A stretch of 64,000 nt of DNA from Streptomyces sp. B21-083 (GTDB taxonomy: Bacteria; Actinomycetota; Actinomycetes; Streptomycetales; Streptomycetaceae), in the NCBI RefSeq assembly GCF_036898825.1, contig NZ_JARUND010000001.1, positions 4,836,001-4,900,000 on the forward strand, written 5' to 3'. Both the position numbers and the translations under genes were made by a program. Below, one piece after another: positions 27,088 through 35,572 of the stretch (position 1 is the stretch's first letter; every line of letters starts with the position of its first letter). The notes under the pieces were generated by a model. That model was not told the origin of the DNA and ran no database searches. It was given only the letters and a program-made list of their open reading frames with translations.

Positions 27088-27546
27088 TTATTGGAGACTT
27101 CGGCGCCGGCCACACCTGGATACGGATCTTCTCAGTGGTCTCGGGGCTTCGTCAGAGTCGACGTCGGCCCGAGCTGCCCGAGCCAAGTTGTGCCGGGACA
27201 CGCGGACGCGGTTCCAGCCGGACGTGACCTCGAACGTAGCCGCATCGGGGGCGTAGTCCGTACAGCCCAGAACCATCAGGCGACCCGACGACACATCTAG
27301 GCCGGCCTCAACGACGTGATCGAATTCCGAGCTGTCACCACTCGGCTCCTTCAGCAAAACGACCATAGTGACGGATACGTTGACATTGACCACCGTGCCG
27401 ATACCCAGCGCAGCCTCTGCAACCGCGAGGTGATCGGCAACGGCCTGGTCCGTCCACGCGTCGCTTAGATCACCGTCCGAATCCGCATCGAATGCGTGGA
27501 TCTGGAAGTAGTCGGCGAAGAGGGTGAGCTCTGTCGTTGTCGTCAT
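27088..27546 (-). CDS. Hypothetical protein of the tRNA-Ser island
   Basis: 152 residues, soluble and acidic in the first half: LFADYFQIHAFDADSDGDLS, WTDQAVADHLAVAEAALGIG, then beta-rich VVNVNVSVTMVVLLKEPS and SGRLMVLGCTDYAPDAATFE with an Arg-rich tail. The alternation suggests a compact alpha/beta fold. I do not recognise the family. It is the only supported gene in the small island, so it may be a cargo or defence-related orphan. Confidence 0.6.
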   Translation of the reverse strand: MTTTTELTLFADYFQIHAFDADSDGDLSDAWTDQAVADHLAVAEAALGIGTVVNVNVSVTMVVLLKEPSGDSSEFDHVVEAGLDVSSGRLMVLGCTDYAPDAATFEVTSGWNRVRVSRHNLARAARADVDSDEAPRPLRRSVSRCGRRRSLQ

Positions 27547-27690
27547 GGCGGCACAGTGCCATGCAGCACTGACAGCCGGAGATGCACCGGCCGTCCACGG
27601 TACGGATCAGACGGCGCCCGTGCCCTCAGCGTGCCCGATCGAGGGGAGCACCGGCGAACGACGGTCGCCCACGGACAGCACGCGGCACGA

Positions 27691-27723
27691 CGGCCCCGGA
27701 CCGATCTACCTGGTCAGGGGCCG
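27691..27723 (-). terminator. Terminator of intact tRNA-Ser(TGA)
   Basis: CGGCCCC / GGGGCCG stem around a 19-nt loop, 9 bp beyond the tRNA 3' end on the minus strand. Its flanks resemble the terminator at 26786-26820 (GGTCAGxGGCCGTTC shared). Confidence 0.7.
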
Positions 27724-27731
27724 TTCGTCTG

Positions 27732-27818
27732 CGGTGGGTGTGGGATTTGAACCCACGGTGACATCGCTGCCACGACGGTTTTCAAGACCGTTCCCTTAGG
27801 CCGCTCGGGCAACCCACC
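27732..27818 (-). tRNA. tRNA-Ser(TGA)
   Basis: 87 nt class II tRNA. Acceptor GGTGGGT pairs with the 3' ACCCACC, the anticodon loop CTTGAAA gives TGA, and there is a long variable arm (GTGGCAGCGATGTCAC) and a GGTTCAAATCC T loop. It is the complete copy, flanked by a 3'-half remnant at 26827 and a 5'-half remnant at 47404. Confidence 0.95.
27779..27818. repeat. attL of the 19.6-kb AICE (5' half of tRNA-Ser)
   Basis: 40 bp identical to 47404-47443: anticodon loop, 5' anticodon stem, D arm and 5' acceptor of tRNA-Ser(TGA). One copy would have come with the element and completes the tRNA. Confidence 0.85.
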
Positions 27819-28007
27819 TGTGCCCCTTCCCACCAGGGATGGACCGGGTACAGCGTACCGGCCTCGCGACGTTCACGGAGGCCGTGGTCCACACGGGGTC
27901 CACTGGCTCTGTTCCGCGCCCCATGCCCACTGGGCCGATCATCAGCCCCCGTTCCGCAGCCCCGGCCGACGCGCGTAAGCATAGAGCTGGGCTGGCCTTG
28001 TCAGCAT

Positions 28008-28033
28008 CCCCAAAGAAAAAGGCCCGCTGGGCC
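28008..28033 (-). terminator. Rho-independent terminator in the AICE left end
   Basis: Read on the minus strand: GGCCC-AGC-GGGCC followed by TTTTTCTTT. This is a rare U-tract terminator for this genome. The gene it serves is not apparent. Confidence 0.6.
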
Positions 28034-28253
28034 CCTCCCCCGACGCCGTTGCCGTCACCTCCGAACGGTGGCGCCAGCTGTCGCAGCAACTACTCGGGCC
28101 GCCAGCCTCAGCGCCACCAATACCGGCATAGCGCGCTCCCCGGCAGCAGCCGAAGGCGAAACCGCCAACCATCGAACGGCGTTGCACACACGCCTCCGTG
28201 TCTACCGAGTTACAACTAGCTACGGGCTCAAGGCGGCTCGCTCCGCTCCCCGC
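28034..28253. other. No gene recognised in AICE left end
   Basis: Between the att site and the ISL3 element (27820-28453) I find no frame with convincing codon use or family similarity. The only structures are the terminator and the long palindrome. Confidence 0.4.
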
Positions 28254-28328
28254 GCGCTGCACGGGCGCCGGCCGGGCCTGCGCTCCTGCCTCCGCCCCGC
28301 TCCAGCCCGGCCGGCGCCCGTGCAGCGC
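28254..28328. repeat. 24-bp perfect inverted repeat with 27-nt loop
   Basis: The left arm 28254-28277 begins GCGCTGCACGGGCGCC, and the right arm 28305-28328 is its exact reverse complement; the loop 28278-28304 is C-rich. It would form a very stable hairpin. Position near the end of an element that uses rolling-circle replication makes a single- or double-strand origin or a strong barrier terminator plausible. Confidence 0.85.
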
Positions 28329-28397
28329 TCAATGCATGCAGCCGCCTGACGCCAGGAAAAGCAACGTCGTGGCTGGGGCGGTCGGCTCCACGGCTTT

Positions 28398-28453
28398 ACG
28401 GAACCACTTTGGCGCGAGCCTCGAAGATCATGGCCCCAATGTCGTGCTTTACC
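28398..28453. repeat. Left half of MITE-like repeat split by ISL3
   Basis: CACTTTGGCGCGAGCCTCGA followed by AGATCATGGCCCC... matches the reverse complement of the end of the repeat at 8780-8931. The repeat resumes at 29938 after the ISL3 element. Confidence 0.75.
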
Positions 28454-29937
28454 GGGTCTTCGAACTTGAGCGGTGTGCGTTTCGGATGCGCTGGCTGACA
28501 GTCACTGCACGTGCTGGGTAGGGGTGTTGGTGGCCCTGGATGCAGGACGCCCGTGGTCCTGGGTGATCATTTCTGTTCTCTACGCAGAATGATCGTCTGG
28601 GAGCCACGGGCTTGGTCAACGATACGACGTTGCTGCTGGACCTCGACGGGGTGTCCGTCATACGGGTCGAGCGGTGCGAGGACGGGGGCCGCCGGGTCCA
28701 CCTGGCCACGGCGGATGCTGCGGCCCGGGCCTGCCCGGCCTGCGGGGTCCTCTCGTCCCGGGTGAAAGGCTCCGCCACCACCCACCCCCGTGATCTCCCT
28801 TATGGCGAGCGTGGGTTGGAGTTCTTCTGGCACAAACGGCGCTGGTTCTGCCGCGAGCCGGCCTGTCCTCGGAAATCGTTCACCGAGCAGATCCCGCAGA
28901 TCCCGGCCGGTGCCCGGCTGACCGGGAGGCTACGGAGTACGGCCGGACGTCGGATACGGGATGGCGGCTCCACAGTCATCCAGGCCGCCCGCGATCTGCG
29001 TCTGTCCTGGCCGACCGTGATGGACGCCTTCAACGCCGTTGCCCACGAGGTCGTCGAAGCGCCGCTGCCCGAGGTCGGGGTGCTGGGCATCGACGAGACC
29101 CGGCGCGGCAGGACCCGCTGGGAGCAGGACCTTGTAACGGGCACGTGGCAGCTGACGCGGGACCGGTGGCACACCGGGTTCGTCGACGCACACGGCTGCG
29201 GCGGGCTGCTCGGCCAGGTCGAGGGCCGCACCGTCGCCGACGTGCTGGCCTGGCTGTCGACCACACCTCTGACCTGGCGCAACAGCATCCGGCACGTGGC
29301 CATCGACATGTCGGCCACCTACCGGGCCGCGATCCGCACCGGCCTGCCGAACGCCGTCGTCGTGGTCGACCACTTCCACATCGTGCAGCTTGCGAACAAG
29401 ATGCTGTCCCTGGTCCGGCGCCGCACCACCGCCGAAATCCGGGGTCGGCGCGGACGCGCCACCGATCCCGAGTGGAAGGCCCGCCGACGACTCCTGCGCA
29501 ATCGCGAGGACCTCACCGACGAGCAGTTCGCGAAGATGTGGAACCCGCTGCTGGCCGAGGGGAAGATCGGCCGAACCCTGCTGACCGCGTGGATCGCCAA
29601 GGAGTCCCTGCGCAACCTTCTCGCCCTGGCCCGCACCGGCGCCGACCGACACCAAGTCGGCCACGCACGATGGAAATTCCTCACCTGGTGCGCAGGCGCC
29701 GACATCCCCGAAGTCCGCACCCTGGCCACCACGGTCGACCGCTGGTGGCCCGAGATCGCTGCGTTCATCGACAGCGGACACAGCAATGCCAAGAGCGAAG
29801 GCATCAACCGCGTGATCAAACTCGTCGCCCGTGCCGCCTTCGGGTTCCGCAACGCCGCCAACCAGCGCCTACGCACACGCTGCGTTACCACCCGCCGAGC
29901 CCGCGGACACCTCCGCACCGCTCAACTTTGAAGACCC
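28454..29937 (+). mobile_element. ISL3-family insertion sequence
   Basis: 1484 bp. Inverted repeats of 22 bp (GGGTCTTC.AA.TTGAGC, then GGTG; 20/22 matching) at 28454-28475 and 29916-29937. Both ends are flanked by the 8-bp target duplication GCTTTACC (28446-28453 and 29938-29945), the length expected for ISL3. It carries one intact transposase gene. Confidence 0.93.
28612..29931 (+). CDS. ISL3-family transposase
   Basis: 439 residues from a TTG start. The N-terminal zinc finger has ACPACGVLSSRVKG and WFCREPACPRKSF; a helix-turn-helix follows (VIQAARDLRLSWPTVMDAF). The DDE catalytic residues are in VLGIDETRRGRTRW, AVVVVDHFHIVQLANKM and the Glu of NAKSEGINRVIKLV. The stop lies within the right inverted repeat, as is common for the family. 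No frameshift is seen, so the element is probably active. Confidence 0.93.
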   Translation: MVNDTTLLLDLDGVSVIRVERCEDGGRRVHLATADAAARACPACGVLSSRVKGSATTHPRDLPYGERGLEFFWHKRRWFCREPACPRKSFTEQIPQIPAGARLTGRLRSTAGRRIRDGGSTVIQAARDLRLSWPTVMDAFNAVAHEVVEAPLPEVGVLGIDETRRGRTRWEQDLVTGTWQLTRDRWHTGFVDAHGCGGLLGQVEGRTVADVLAWLSTTPLTWRNSIRHVAIDMSATYRAAIRTGLPNAVVVVDHFHIVQLANKMLSLVRRRTTAEIRGRRGRATDPEWKARRRLLRNREDLTDEQFAKMWNPLLAEGKIGRTLLTAWIAKESLRNLLALARTGADRHQVGHARWKFLTWCAGADIPEVRTLATTVDRWWPEIAAFIDSGHSNAKSEGINRVIKLVARAAFGFRNAANQRLRTRCVTTRRARGHLRTAQL

Positions 29938-30045
29938 GCTTTACCTGGCAGGTCCACAGACTGCCCGACGCGCCGGAAGCTTACGGGGGCATGATCACTC
30001 ACGCCAAAGCAGCGCCACCCCAAAGCCGCTCCGCCGACCTCACAT
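29938..30045. repeat. Right half of MITE-like repeat split by ISL3
   Basis: Starts with the target duplication GCTTTACC and continues with CTGCCCGACGCGCCGGAAGC and ATGATCACTCACGCCAAAGC, matching 8780-8885 in reverse complement. It ends 24 bp before the stop codon of the Mrr-STAND gene. Confidence 0.75.
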
Positions 30046-30068
30046 TACTCAGCAGCAGCCATCTTGCC

Positions 30069-32459
30069 CTACTCTTCAAGAAGAGTTTGAAAGAGCTCTG
30101 CGATACGACCTGCGTCTCTCGCCGCATTGTCGGATGTAGACCAAGAGTGCGGGCTCTCGGCGTAACTCCGCGCCTCGTCCTCTTCCGCCTCGTACTCATC
30201 GGCCGACTGCCGCCAAGACTCAAGCATTTCTTGGACTGGCGCATCAAATTTTTCCGCAAACTTCTCTACAAAGTTTGCCGCCTCTCTGGACTGCCCGTAG
30301 TCGCTTTCGTAGTGCCAGTGTTCAAACTCGCTATCCGCAAAGCGCATGAAAGCGTCATACATTTCCTCACGCATTTCATCGTTAAAGTCTTGCGGGTTGA
30401 AAATATCAAAAAATAGTTCGACGTCTGCCGAGTCATAGAAATCTTCAAGGGCTCGTTTGAGAAGTCCATCAACAATTTCTGCGGTGCTAAACGAATAATT
30501 CTGCACGGTAAGAGCCAACGTGACGTACGCCTCCACTGAGGCCCTAGGGAGTCTTTCTTGACTTCGGGTTTGCCCCCACGCCTCGGCCTGACACCAAGCC
30601 ACGTCTTCTGGCCCTCCAAACGATATTACGAAATTCATCACCGTGGCAAGCATCTCGGGACGAGGGTCCGAGATGATAAGACGGGTTTTCCCTCTACTTT
30701 TCCGGTCGCCGGATGACCACCGGGCCACTCGCTCTTCGTATAGGTGGCGAATCCCCGAAACCAACCTTGGGGAATTTTCTACCAACACCTCTTTTAGTTC
30801 AGCATAGGAGTTTTCCAGCGGGAGTCTTATAGGGCTATGAACGTCACGGATAAAACGGGTATATTCCAGCTTCTCCCAAGCGACAGAGAGCTGTTTACTC
30901 CGGCGACTCTTTCGATATTTATCGAGACCTGTATAGCGAAGAAGCATCAAGACTTGCTCGATGTCACGGATTTCTCCGAGGGCGGCCTCTGCCATGCCAG
31001 GGGATGCATCCATCTCGTGAAGCAAGAAATCACGACACGACGGGTTGGCTAGCGCGACAGTCTGATGCGCACTTCTTGCTGGATTGGATATTGTGACCCA
31101 AGTTCCATCCAGTACCTTCAGCGCCTGGGTGTACGCATACGGATCTACGGCATGAACGTACTTACGCAAAGCGCTCTCAGTGATCCCTCTAGGAGGGAGA
31201 GTTACGAGAATCGTGAGAATCCTTCGTCCCGTATCCGAGAGGTGATGATAAGAACTGGCCCATAGCTCTGACGGATCGTCCAAGCTTGCACGCAGGTTGG
31301 ACAGCAACACTGAAAGGCTTTTCGAATGGCGCCGAAGAACCTGTTCCAGTATTCGTGGACTGTAGTTCTCGTGGCTAATTACAGAACTATATGCTCGATC
31401 TTCGACCAAGGTACGCCTGTCCGCCTCGGGGAGATCAGAAAAATGTAGATGGTTGTAAAAGATGAGCGCCTTTGTATAGTCAGAATAATCTTCTACATGC
31501 ACCTCAGTAGGAACTAGCGCCGACCGAGCTCGCCTAATCCTGTCACTGCGTTCCTGGGCGTGTCGAAATATCTGCTCCCGCGTTGTCAAGATAAATCGCT
31601 TTGTGCCAGGTGCCGCCCTTCGTACTTTTTCTGCGAATTGCGCAATTCGATGATCTTCGTTTTTGCCTGTAGTCTCGGCCAAATCAGTCTGCCCAAGAAA
31701 ATCATCATAGTAGAAGATCTGAGGGTGATTAGGGTTCCAGAGCTCAAAGCCTTCTTTCACATCTTCGCTGATTTGAACGACTTGCCAATCTTCCTTCCAG
31801 TGAGCCAGGAGGATCATTTCGGCCAAGATGCTTTTTCCGACCCCTGGAGGTCCGGTAATTACACAAATGTTGTGTTCTTTCAAAACCTCCGCCGTTCGAC
31901 CAAAATGATCGGTTATGACATAAAATTTCGATCGACTCTCGATGCTCTCAAGAAGCTCCTCGGTGCGATTCCATAGGCCGCTGTGAATTATTCGAGAAAG
32001 CATCGCCACGGATGTTGTCCAAAGCTTAAAGTGCCTGAGCTCGACCTCCGGGTGGCGCAACAGGAGAGCGTTCAAATCTTCTTGACCCAGAATATCTCCG
32101 GTAGCAACAGGGAGGAACTTCCCAAGCGTGTCCGCCAACTCCTCTTTCAATTCAACCGTCATCGATACGCTGGTAACAAGGACGTAGCGCTTCACTCCTC
32201 GCGCATTAACCCATTTCTGCGCCTCTTTCTTCACTGCACGCCGGAGAGCCGTACGGCCACCCCTGGGGTAATGTTTGCACTGAATCACCACATTGTCGCC
32301 GAACACGGCGCAGCGAAGGTCAACCCCTTTGTCTTTTCCGGGTCCAAAAGACTCAACATGAACGCCAAGCTCTGCACTTAGGATATCCGCCGTGAGAATT
32401 TCGAAATCAACTGGCGACAACGTACTGAAGTCGTATTCAGGCAAAACGTGACCTCCCAC
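30069..32459 (-). CDS. Mrr-like nuclease fused to STAND-type NTPase (probable defence protein)
   Basis: 796 residues. Residues 10-115 are a PD-(D/E)xK Mrr-like endonuclease: LSPVDFEILTADIL, then GVDLR with D47 and VVIQCKHY with K62. A STAND-like NTPase follows: Walker A TGPPGVGKS (202-210), Walker B IFYYDDFLG (~248-256) and sensor KRFILTTREQIF (~287-298), closest in my judgement to the novel-STAND-3 type. The C-terminal ~400 residues are helical without a recognised repeat and probably sense a trigger. It is much AT-richer than the flanks, evidence of recent acquisition. By analogy with other nuclease-STAND proteins it would cut DNA after detecting phage. A helical membrane protein gene lies 172 bp upstream on the same strand. 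Confidence 0.85.
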   Translation of the reverse strand: MGGHVLPEYDFSTLSPVDFEILTADILSAELGVHVESFGPGKDKGVDLRCAVFGDNVVIQCKHYPRGGRTALRRAVKKEAQKWVNARGVKRYVLVTSVSMTVELKEELADTLGKFLPVATGDILGQEDLNALLLRHPEVELRHFKLWTTSVAMLSRIIHSGLWNRTEELLESIESRSKFYVITDHFGRTAEVLKEHNICVITGPPGVGKSILAEMILLAHWKEDWQVVQISEDVKEGFELWNPNHPQIFYYDDFLGQTDLAETTGKNEDHRIAQFAEKVRRAAPGTKRFILTTREQIFRHAQERSDRIRRARSALVPTEVHVEDYSDYTKALIFYNHLHFSDLPEADRRTLVEDRAYSSVISHENYSPRILEQVLRRHSKSLSVLLSNLRASLDDPSELWASSYHHLSDTGRRILTILVTLPPRGITESALRKYVHAVDPYAYTQALKVLDGTWVTISNPARSAHQTVALANPSCRDFLLHEMDASPGMAEAALGEIRDIEQVLMLLRYTGLDKYRKSRRSKQLSVAWEKLEYTRFIRDVHSPIRLPLENSYAELKEVLVENSPRLVSGIRHLYEERVARWSSGDRKSRGKTRLIISDPRPEMLATVMNFVISFGGPEDVAWCQAEAWGQTRSQERLPRASVEAYVTLALTVQNYSFSTAEIVDGLLKRALEDFYDSADVELFFDIFNPQDFNDEMREEMYDAFMRFADSEFEHWHYESDYGQSREAANFVEKFAEKFDAPVQEMLESWRQSADEYEAEEDEARSYAESPHSWSTSDNAARDAGRIAELFQTLLEE

Positions 32460-32631
32460 CGGTCCGTGTATTTGTCGGCGTCCTTCAGTAGGCTAGTTAT
32501 TTCCGTGCTACAAACATGGTTCCAGTTCGCAGAGCGCTGCGCAGGAAGTTGCAGGAATCAGGGGAAGATGCCAACGACGAGACCCGCACTGGTTCGCCGC
32601 CCTCCAGGAACGGTCCGCTGCTGAATGACTG

Positions 32632-33231
32632 TCACGACCCGAGAGGCGCGTCGTCGGGGGTGAAGTCAGGGTCACCGTCGTCTAAGGCCTCGCGTCGCAG
32701 ACGGTCGTAGTCCCGACGCTCGGCTTCCTTCCGTCGGTCGTAAGTCTCCTGAAACTGCTCGACGTTGCGGCTCACCTTCGGTAGCTCTTCCTGGCGTAGG
32801 TATTCGAGCAGCACGCTGATCATGTCCTCGACCATCAAGCGCACCCAACGGACACGCAGCGGATGCCGGGGGCCGGCATACCTGTATGCGCGAGCCAGGT
32901 TGTAGGGCTTCTGGATTCGGTCGGGCAGAGCCTGACCAGGGATGCGACCAATGGCGACAGCAGCCCTGGTGAGCGACGCCGTAGCGTGCTCCTCCCACGG
33001 ATCCGGACTGATCGGCCCTGTCGACACCGTCACTGTCTCCAGGTATTCACGTAGCTGGAGGAGTGTCGTCAGGGCCTCTTCACCTGCCAGTCTGCCGATC
33101 TCGTATCTGCGTACTTCGCGAGCGTCCTCCGACTGTTTCCGGAGAGTGAGCCACGTCCCTGCCAGTGAGGCGCCTGCACCCAAAACCGCGCCACCGAAAC
33201 CCACGAGGGCCGTCGCTATGTCCACGTTCAT
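32632..33231 (-). CDS. Membrane-anchored helical protein upstream of the Mrr-STAND gene
   Basis: 199 residues from ATG 33231; a longer frame opens at 33306 but the 33231 start puts the TM at the N-terminus. One TM at ~6-26 (ALVGFGGAVLGAGASLAGTW) is followed by LTLRKQSEDAREVRRYEIGR and long helices ending in an acidic tail (DDGDPDFTPDDAPLGS). It has the same layout as the products at 9464-9961 and 12721-13227. It lies on the same strand as the nuclease-NTPase gene and could be its partner, but the 172-bp gap leaves room for a separate promoter. Function unknown. Confidence 0.65.
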   Translation of the reverse strand: MNVDIATALVGFGGAVLGAGASLAGTWLTLRKQSEDAREVRRYEIGRLAGEEALTTLLQLREYLETVTVSTGPISPDPWEEHATASLTRAAVAIGRIPGQALPDRIQKPYNLARAYRYAGPRHPLRVRWVRLMVEDMISVLLEYLRQEELPKVSRNVEQFQETYDRRKEAERRDYDRLRREALDDGDPDFTPDDAPLGS

Positions 33232-33502
33232 GGGCCTCTTATTCAGGGATGGAAGAGAGCAGGTGACCGGCAGTCGTGCCAGACGCATGCCAGGTCGTGC
33301 GGGCAACCCCGGGGAACGGCGGGGAGTACGCTGCCGGCCAGTCCGGCCCGGTTAGCAGCTCCGCCGCTGGTCAGCCCGCGAATCACCTGTCAAAGCCCCA
33401 AGCTTCCCAAGCTGAGGCTTCGACGAACATCCTGCGCCGTCGCTCTTTGGATTCTTTCTGGCGTTCGGTCACCCCAACCGGAGCCCGGGCTACCTCACAG
33501 GA

Positions 33503-34922
33503 CATCTCGTCAGCATGACGCGAAAAGCATCGAACTGGCGCCCCCCTCCGGAGCCGTCTGCGATCCTGGAACCCGATCGAGAGGGGCCGAAGGCATGGAG
33601 TGGAAGACCCACGGTGAGCGCCAGATCTACACGAACAAGTGGGTGAACCTGTGTCTGGTCGACGTCCAGCAGCCTGATGGGCGCAGGTGGGAGTACCACG
33701 TCGTGCGCCTCCGGCACCTGGCCGTGGCGGCCGTGGTCAACGACCGCCAGGAGGTGCTGATGATGTGGCGGCACCGCTTCATCACGGACTCCTGGGCCTG
33801 GGAGTTGCCCATGGGCCTGGTCGAGGAAGGTGAGTCCCCGGAGGAGGCGGCGGCCCGTGAGGTCCTGGAGGAGACGGGCTGGCGCCCTGGTCCCATCAAG
33901 CCCCTGATCTACGCCGAGCCGGCCAACGGGATCACCGACTCGCAGCATCACGTCTTCCGTGCGGACGGCGCGACTTACGACGGGCCGCCCACGGAGAAGA
34001 ACGAGTCCGACCGCATCGAGTGGATACCCCTCAGCGAGGTGCGCGGGATGATCGACCGCCGCGAGGTCGTCAGCAGCGGATCCCTCGTCGGCCTCCTGTA
34101 CGTGCTCATGGATGAAGCGATCCGCTGATCGGTGGGAGGAGTTCCCGTAGCCGTGCCTCGAAGGCCAGTGCTACGGGCTCCCGCCTGTGCGGGGCCAACT
34201 GCTCGTAGAACTCGCGGAGATGGCCCGACACTCGCTCGGAGGACACCGCCGACGCGGGCTCCAGAGCTTGCGTGGCGGTGTGGCACGCCTGGGCAAGCTT
34301 GCCCTGATCCAGCTGCGTACGAGCAAGCCAGAACGTGTGAAACGCCCGGCCGCGTTGGTTGGTGCTGTTCTCCCGCCGCAGAGCATCCGCGATCAAGGGC
34401 TCAGCGGTCGCTGCCTCCCCGAGTCGGCCGTGAGCAATGCCGGTGTCGACTATGAGCTTCAGCTCGTCGAAGTAGGTCACCCATGACGGGTCGGGGTCGT
34501 TCGCCTGGATCTGCTCGAAGTGGCGGTGCGCTTCCCCGATTGCCCGGTGGGTGGAGTCCCGGTTGCCGAGGGTGGCGTGGGCGAAGGCTTCCCGCATGGA
34601 CAGCATCGACATGACGCGGGGCGTGGTGCCGAGAGCTGGGCGGGCCTGGTCCTGGGCGGCGGTCACGAGTGCCAAGGAGTCCCCGGGCTTGTCCTGGTAC
34701 GTGGCCTGCAAGCTCATGCAGGCCAGGACGTTGGCCATGAACTGGCGGTCGTCGATTTCCTTGGCCAGTTGCAGGGCCTCGGTGAAGTACGCGCGGGCCT
34801 GGTTGTACTGGCGGGCGTCGAAGTAGGTCCAGCCGGTGAGGCGCGCCAACTCGGCCGCGATTCCGTACAGGCCGTTCTGGATGGACGGCGGTCGGCTCTC
34901 CTTCAACAGTCCCACGACATGC
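33503..34922. repeat. Duplicated Nudix/regulator module (pair of 10415-11834)
   Basis: About 1.42 kb nearly identical to 10415-11834 and in the same orientation. The offset is constant (23088 bp) across the Nudix gene and restored after the compensating 4-bp indels in the regulator. Two direct copies 23 kb apart are a substrate for homologous recombination that would delete the parS/tRNA interval. Confidence 0.9.
33595..34128 (+). CDS. Nudix hydrolase, AICE copy
   Basis: 177 residues; 175 identical to the relic copy (Arg31 and Val for Ile near residue 160 differ). The Nudix box at 74-96 is complete. GAGAGGGG lies 9-16 nt upstream of the ATG. The last 23 nt of the gene also encode the last codons of the convergent regulator, so the two mRNAs are complementary at their 3' ends. 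Conservation of this pair in two elements points to a functional module, perhaps with the regulator sensing or controlling a nucleotide made or removed by the Nudix enzyme. That role is inference. Confidence 0.92.
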   Translation: MEWKTHGERQIYTNKWVNLCLVDVQQPDGRRWEYHVVRLRHLAVAAVVNDRQEVLMMWRHRFITDSWAWELPMGLVEEGESPEEAAAREVLEETGWRPGPIKPLIYAEPANGITDSQHHVFRADGATYDGPPTEKNESDRIEWIPLSEVRGMIDRREVVSSGSLVGLLYVLMDEAIR

Positions 34923-35446
34923 CGGAGCTGACCGACGATGGCCGGCCTCAGAGCTTCGCCGCCGTGCTGGTCGTCCCGTCGCCAGTAGTCCTCGATGGAG
35001 GATCGGAACGCATCAAGTGTGGCGCTGCTGAGGCTCGTTCGTGTGGCCAACGCCAGGATGCTGTCTACGTCCGGTCCCGGCAGAGACGCGGGTGTCTGCG
35101 GCTCTGGCTCCGGCGCTTGCGGTGCCTCGCGCTGGGTGACCACGAGAGCCTGGGGCGTCTCCCAGGGGCGACGAGCAAGCCCGAGCATGTGCCCTGGGAT
35201 GCGCAAGCCGTCCGCGATGCGTTCGACGACGTCCATGTGCAGCAACTGGCGTCGCCCGGCGATCACTTCACCGACTCGGCTGGGTGTCAGCTCGCATCGC
35301 CTGGCGATCTTCGACGGATAGATGCCCGCCCTGGTCTTGACCAGCCGGAAGACTTTGCCGAAGTCCCGTACCCGGCACGCGTTGATCATCTCAGGATCGG
35401 TGAGCAGCCTGGCAGGAAGTTCCTGCGGCCGGTCGGCGTCGGGCAT
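34106..35446 (-). CDS. HTH (XRE-like) regulator with TPR-like C-terminus
   Basis: 446 residues from ATG 35446 (GGGTGGGAG upstream); a 469-residue frame starts at 35515 inside the operator. The HTH lies at ~30-80: FGKVFRLVKTRAGIYPSKIA, ELTPSRVGEVIAGRRQL, ERIADGLRIPGHMLGL. A ~50-residue Pro/Gln/Glu linker leads to a helical-repeat domain (~170-440) with TPR-like units such as TGWTYFDARQYNQARAYFTE and DRQFMANVLACMSLQATYQD. This is the common Streptomyces XRE-TPR layout, where the TPR part often binds a peptide or small molecule. A palindrome lies ~60 bp before the start and suggests autoregulation. Confidence 0.9.
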   Translation of the reverse strand: MPDADRPQELPARLLTDPEMINACRVRDFGKVFRLVKTRAGIYPSKIARRCELTPSRVGEVIAGRRQLLHMDVVERIADGLRIPGHMLGLARRPWETPQALVVTQREAPQAPEPEPQTPASLPGPDVDSILALATRTSLSSATLDAFRSSIEDYWRRDDQHGGEALRPAIVGQLRHVVGLLKESRPPSIQNGLYGIAAELARLTGWTYFDARQYNQARAYFTEALQLAKEIDDRQFMANVLACMSLQATYQDKPGDSLALVTAAQDQARPALGTTPRVMSMLSMREAFAHATLGNRDSTHRAIGEAHRHFEQIQANDPDPSWVTYFDELKLIVDTGIAHGRLGEAATAEPLIADALRRENSTNQRGRAFHTFWLARTQLDQGKLAQACHTATQALEPASAVSSERVSGHLREFYEQLAPHRREPVALAFEARLRELLPPISGSLHP

Positions 35447-35507
35447 CGGGCAAGCTCCCACCCTGCGAGGGCTACGCAACGTCGCTGATTCTCTACTTGC
35501 CGCGATG

Positions 35508-35524
35508 TTACCCAAGTTGGGTAA
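35508..35524. promoter_or_regulatory. Palindromic operator between regulator and divergent small genes
   Basis: TTACCCAAGTTGGGTAA: perfect 8-bp arms around a central G. It sits in the divergent promoter region of the HTH-TPR regulator and the 35573 gene, with a further half-like TACCCAG near 35550. It is most simply the binding site of the HTH protein. Confidence 0.65.
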
Positions 35525-35572
35525 TCAGCCTGACCTTTTGGCGAGGCTACCCAGTTCGCGATGCTCGTGTGC

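Larger units (their letters stand above)
26876..27729. mobile_element. Small island between tRNA-Ser half-site and intact tRNA-Ser
   Basis: 854 bp bounded by the 49-bp att repeats. It contains one likely gene (27088-27546) and no integrase, so it is a relic or a cargo island moved in trans. Confidence 0.65.

Noticed and set aside
30069..32459. Classic Avs (AVAST) protein
   Set aside because: The domain order is similar but the protein is about half the usual length and the sensor part is not recognisable, so only a general STAND assignment is made.
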